This document shows positions 22,070-23,572 of a stretch of 23,572 nt of DNA, one piece after another. The translations under genes were made by a program, and so were the position numbers. Where the stretch lies: contig CAJMHW010000030.1 of assembly GCA_905213325.1 (NCBI GenBank), positions 1-23,572 on the forward strand. The letters are read 5' to 3'. Below the pieces are notes generated by a model. It worked only from the letters and a program-made list of their open reading frames with translations, was not told the DNA's origin and did not search any database. Position 1 is the first letter of the stretch; the number at the start of each line of letters is the position of its first letter. Origin of the DNA: Collinsella aerofaciens. GTDB lineage: Bacteria; Actinomycetota; Coriobacteriia; Coriobacteriales; Coriobacteriaceae.

Positions 22070-22930
22070 ATGAATCCCATTACCATGAAGCTCGTCGTCG
22101 ATGATCTGATTCTGCAGGCTCTGCGCGAGGACATTACCTTTGAGGACGTGAGCACGGCGAGCGTGTGCCCCACGGCGCGCCCCGCCACGGTGGAGCTTAT
22201 CGCCAAGGCCGATGGCATCATCGCGGGCCTGGATGTGTTCGCTCGCACCTTTGAGCTGCTGGATTCGCAGAGCTCGGTGCTGTTTGATGTTGCCGACGGT
22301 GACGAGGTCCACGCCGGTGACCACGTGGGGCAGGTGCGTGGCGATGCACGCGTACTGCTTTCGGGCGAGCGCGTGGCGCTCAACTACCTGCAGCGCATGA
22401 GCGGTATCGCTACCTATACGCACCAGATGGCCGCGGCGCTCGAGGGCACCAAGACCGTGCTCGTCGATACGCGCAAGACCACGCCGGGCATGCGCGTCTT
22501 TGAGAAGGCCGCGGTCGAGATTGGCGGCGGCAGCAACCACCGTTACAACCTGTCGACGGCCGTCATGCTCAAGGACAACCACATCGATGCCGCCGGCGGC
22601 GTGGCGCGTGCAATCGAGATGGCGCGCGCCCATGCATCGTTTACCGCGACGGTCGAGATCGAGTGCGAGAACCTGGACATGGTGCGCGAGGCCGTGGAAG
22701 CCGGTGCCGACATTATCATGCTCGACAATATGACCCATGACGACATGGCGGCCGCTATCGAGCTTATCGCCGGTCGTGCCAAGACCGAGTGTTCGGGCAA
22801 CGTGGACGCCGACAACATTCGCGCCCTGGCCGATCTGGGTGTCGACTATATTAGCTCGGGCGCCCTGACGCACTCTGCGCCGATTCTCGACCTCTCGCTT
22901 AAGCACCTGCGTCTGCTGGACGGCAAATAA
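22070..22930 (+). CDS. nadC: Nicotinate-nucleotide pyrophosphorylase (quinolinate phosphoribosyltransferase)
   Basis: The 286-residue product starts at ATG 22070, three bases after the nadB stop, with GGAGGAG inside the end of nadB. It converts quinolinate and PRPP to nicotinate mononucleotide, CO2 and PPi. Signature segments are DTRKTTPGMR (R135, K136), GGGSNHRYNL (H157, R158), LKDNHID (K168) and the C-terminal YISSGALTHSAPILDLSL. Its stop codon overlaps the niaR start by one base. Confidence 0.97.
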   Translation: MNPITMKLVVDDLILQALREDITFEDVSTASVCPTARPATVELIAKADGIIAGLDVFARTFELLDSQSSVLFDVADGDEVHAGDHVGQVRGDARVLLSGERVALNYLQRMSGIATYTHQMAAALEGTKTVLVDTRKTTPGMRVFEKAAVEIGGGSNHRYNLSTAVMLKDNHIDAAGGVARAIEMARAHASFTATVEIECENLDMVREAVEAGADIIMLDNMTHDDMAAAIELIAGRAKTECSGNVDADNIRALADLGVDYISSGALTHSAPILDLSLKHLRLLDGK

Positions 22931-23475
22931 TGGACGCCCGCAAGCGTCGCCGTGCCATCATGGGCGTGCTCGAGCGAGCCAAGGGCCCCGTCTCCGGCAG
23001 CGCACTTGCTCGTGAGGTGGGTGTGAGCCGCCAGATTGTCGTGCAAGACATCGCCCTGCTGCGCGCCGATGGGCACGATATCGTGGCGACCAATCGCGGC
23101 TACGTGTTGCAGGAGGCGGCGAGCAGTCCGGCTGTTCCCACGCGCTTGGTCAAGGTTCGCCACGGCGTGGAGCAGGCAGGCGATGAGCTCACGAGTATCG
23201 TCGACGCCGGTGGTGCCGTGCTCAACGTGATCGTCAATCACCGCGTGTACGGTAAGATCACGGCCGACCTGGACATCCGCAATCGTCGCGATGTTGAGCG
23301 CTACCTGCACGATATCGAGAGCGGCAAGAGCTTTCCACTACTAACGGTGACGAGCGGCTACCACTTCCATCGCATCGCGGCGGAGGACGAGCAGACCCTC
23401 GACGAGATCGAGGCGATGCTCAAGGAAAAAGGCTACCTAGCAGACCTGATGCCCTACGAAGACGATTTGTCCTAG
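22930..23475 (+). CDS. niaR: Nicotinate-responsive repressor NiaR (HTH_11 + 3H domain)
   Basis: The 181-residue product has ATG 22930 overlapping the nadC stop (TAATG). The N-terminal helix-turn-helix is at about residues 8-60 (SGSALAREVGVSRQIVVQDI). The 3H domain follows, with H78, H104 (NHRVYGKI), and H145/H147 (SGYHFHRIA). H78, E86, H145 and H147 align with the metal ligands I recall in the Thermotoga maritima NiaR structure. The family represses NAD-synthesis or niacin-uptake genes when nicotinate is available. Position at the end of nadABC, with a large palindrome at the operon promoter, predicts autoregulation. Confidence 0.94.
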   Translation: MDARKRRRAIMGVLERAKGPVSGSALAREVGVSRQIVVQDIALLRADGHDIVATNRGYVLQEAASSPAVPTRLVKVRHGVEQAGDELTSIVDAGGAVLNVIVNHRVYGKITADLDIRNRRDVERYLHDIESGKSFPLLTVTSGYHFHRIAAEDEQTLDEIEAMLKEKGYLADLMPYEDDLS

Positions 23476-23572
23476 TCGACGCCGCATCTATAAGTTGCGG
23501 TGAAATAGTTCCTAAAAGGGGGTGCGGACGATTTCTTGGACCGCGCCTAGGCGTATCCAAGCTTCCTGCGGT
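23476..23572. other. Downstream end of the window with two short hairpins
   Basis: CCGCA (23482-23486) with TGCGG (23496-23500), and GGTGCGG (23521-23527) with CCGCGCC (23541-23547) around a 13-nt loop, can form. Neither has a T-tract, so I do not call a terminator. No gene is visible before the window ends. Confidence 0.35.

Overview
The window looks like a chromosomal segment of a Coriobacteriia member, most likely Collinsella or a close relative. This is inferred from high GC with GC-rich third positions, an orphan multi-transmembrane protein ending in a LuxR helix-turn-helix (a class expanded in Coriobacteriia), and the gene content. No database comparison was possible.

Layout. Positions 1-3165 (minus) hold a three-gene zinc-ribbon/SPFH operon resembling part of the Bacillus YdjGHI membrane module. 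At 3553-5097 (plus) is the membrane-LuxR regulator and at 5219-5902 (plus) pyrE. A MurR/RpiR-type sugar regulator (6420-7274, minus) diverges from an orphan PTS EIIA protein (7601-8137, plus), followed by a small lipoprotein (8374-8931, plus) and a HAD phosphatase (9273-9941, minus). From 16529 down to 10046 (minus) lie thioredoxin, a His-containing small protein, nikR, hypF, hypC, hypD and hypE. This is a nickel-sensing and [NiFe]-hydrogenase maturation block without hypA, hypB or hydrogenase structural genes inside the window. At 16666-17241 (plus) is a protein resembling a uracil-DNA glycosylase that has lost its catalytic motifs. A LytTR response regulator and GHKL histidine kinase pair lies at 17316-19315 (minus). 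The end of the window (19609-23475, plus) is a complete de novo NAD operon, nadA-nadB-nadC, closed by its probable repressor niaR. A perfect 21-bp inverted repeat overlaps the nadA promoter and is the probable NiaR operator.

The most unusual content is between genes. (1) Two 169-nt elements (5906-6074 and 8935-9103) align without a gap. Each starts exactly 3 nt after a TAG stop codon and sits between convergent genes. Their stems differ in sequence but stay paired, while the loops and linkers are nearly identical. This is strong covariation evidence for a selected structure that I do not recognise. (2) A dispersed family of small hairpins has variable stems but a nearly constant 13-nt loop (GGGGACGTTCTTA or AGGGACAGGTTTA types). 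It occurs singly and as inverted doublets resembling REPINs. No transposase gene is present in the window. (3) Several other long palindromes are packed into 6146-6394.
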